This document shows positions 6,216 through 6,522 of a DNA stretch of 6,522 nucleotides, piece by piece (position 1 is the first letter of the stretch; each line of letters starts with the position of its first letter). The notes beneath the pieces are model-generated. The model did no database searches, had not been told where the DNA came from, and saw nothing but the letters and a program-made list of their open reading frames with translations. The stretch lies in NCBI GenBank assembly GCA_964422685.1, contig CAYRCG010000116.1, positions 1 to 6,522 of the forward strand. The letters run 5' to 3'. The DNA is from Syntrophomonas sp964422685 (GTDB lineage: Bacteria; Bacillota; Syntrophomonadia; Syntrophomonadales; Syntrophomonadaceae). Both the position numbers and the translations under genes were made by a program.

Positions 6216-6434
6216 ATGTCTAAGTTAGGGCACCAGGCTATCCGTTGCGAAGTATCTACCTGCGAATTCTGGGGTGGAGGGGAGTGCCAGTTGGATTGTA
6301 TCGAAATCGCTTCCCCCAGGGATGATATCGGAATGGTCCAGGTACAGTATGCCAGCGATAACCCAGATGACGAAAGCATGTGCCGTAGTTTCAAGCTTAA
6401 AAGCGACACTATCGGGGATATTATGGTATACTAA
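6216..6434 (+). CDS. DUF1540-domain small cysteine-rich protein
   Basis: A 72-residue protein matching the DUF1540 family (PF07561), common in Clostridia and Bacilli and of unknown function. Cysteines at 11, 16, 24 and 28 (pattern C-x4-C-x7-C-x3-C, in IRCEVSTCEFWGGGECQLDC) and a fifth at 56 (SMCRSFK) follow the family pattern, which suggests metal binding, probably zinc; that role is inferred, not shown. The middle part is acidic (DNPDDES). No signal peptide or membrane segment. It is the only convincing gene on the plus strand, stands alone and is preceded by a perfect inverted repeat. The C-terminus ends in DIMVY before TAA. Confidence 0.9.
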   Translation: MSKLGHQAIRCEVSTCEFWGGGECQLDCIEIASPRDDIGMVQVQYASDNPDDESMCRSFKLKSDTIGDIMVY

Positions 6435-6522
6435 ACCACCTCAATAGTATTATTAATCCCCATGGTCAGGGACCACAAACAGTGATGGAAAGGGAGTTAG
6501 AGGGCGCTTTGACGGTAAGGAA
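6435..6522 (+). other. Right edge: spacer, possibly the start of a T-box leader or a further gene
   Basis: After the DUF1540 stop there is an AT-rich stretch, a short palindrome TGGTCAGGGACCA (6464-6476), then AGTGATGGAAAGGGAGTTAG (6481-6500). The last segment resembles the beginning of T-box leader RNAs (GATG...GA...AGTA-type start of stem I), but the window ends before any diagnostic AGAGAG or T-box sequence. Alternatively ATG 6485 (or GTG 6482) begins a reading frame, MERELEGALTVR, open to the edge, though no Shine-Dalgarno precedes it. Neither reading is secure. Confidence 0.25.

Overview
The window looks like a piece of a draft genome from an anaerobic, Clostridia-like Firmicute. That rests on gene content (an Orn/Lys/Arg decarboxylase of the Gram-positive type, a VanW-domain protein, a KimA-like potassium permease, an RsiV-like DUF4163/DUF3298 protein and a small DUF1540 protein), on strong Shine-Dalgarno sequences, and on frequent TTG/GTG starts. 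The species cannot be named from the sequence alone.

Layout. Positions 1-1043 (minus) hold an Orn/Lys/Arg decarboxylase that leaves the window on its C-terminal side and is broken by a one-base frameshift in a CCC run at 774-776. Positions 1201-1998 (minus) hold the C-terminal 265 codons of a VanW-domain protein. Positions 1999-2098 are exactly 100 Ns, a scaffold gap. Positions 2099-2268 (minus) hold the first 56 codons of an EamA/DMT-type transporter. The gap happens to leave one frame open, giving a false 355-residue EamA-VanW fusion. A 383-base spacer without a convincing gene follows. Positions 2652-4580 (minus) hold a complete KimA-like APC/KUP permease. Its leader (4581-4889) holds a candidate promoter, a possible 35-codon ORF and, further upstream, a strong terminator for the preceding gene. 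Positions 4890-5603 (minus) hold the RsiV-like DUF4163/DUF3298 protein.

Positions 5695-6160 contain no credible gene. They hold an imperfect inverted-repeat element of the dispersed 'GTCATT(G/C)CGAG' type, then a GC-rich segment full of hairpins, then a perfect 11-bp inverted repeat. The only convincing plus-strand gene, DUF1540 (6216-6434), follows. The last 50 bases may begin a T-box leader or another gene.

All genes left of 5.6 kb run on the minus strand, but spacers of 150-380 bases, a clear terminator and a candidate promoter argue for separate transcription units rather than one operon. No functional pathway links them: polyamine/amino-acid decarboxylation, potassium uptake and cell-envelope functions sit side by side. 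I see no convincing new multi-gene system. The points most worth a second look are the GC-rich structured repeat region, a Gly in the permease where KimA has a substrate-site Asp, and the assembly artefacts (gap fusion, homopolymer frameshift), which would mislead automatic annotation.
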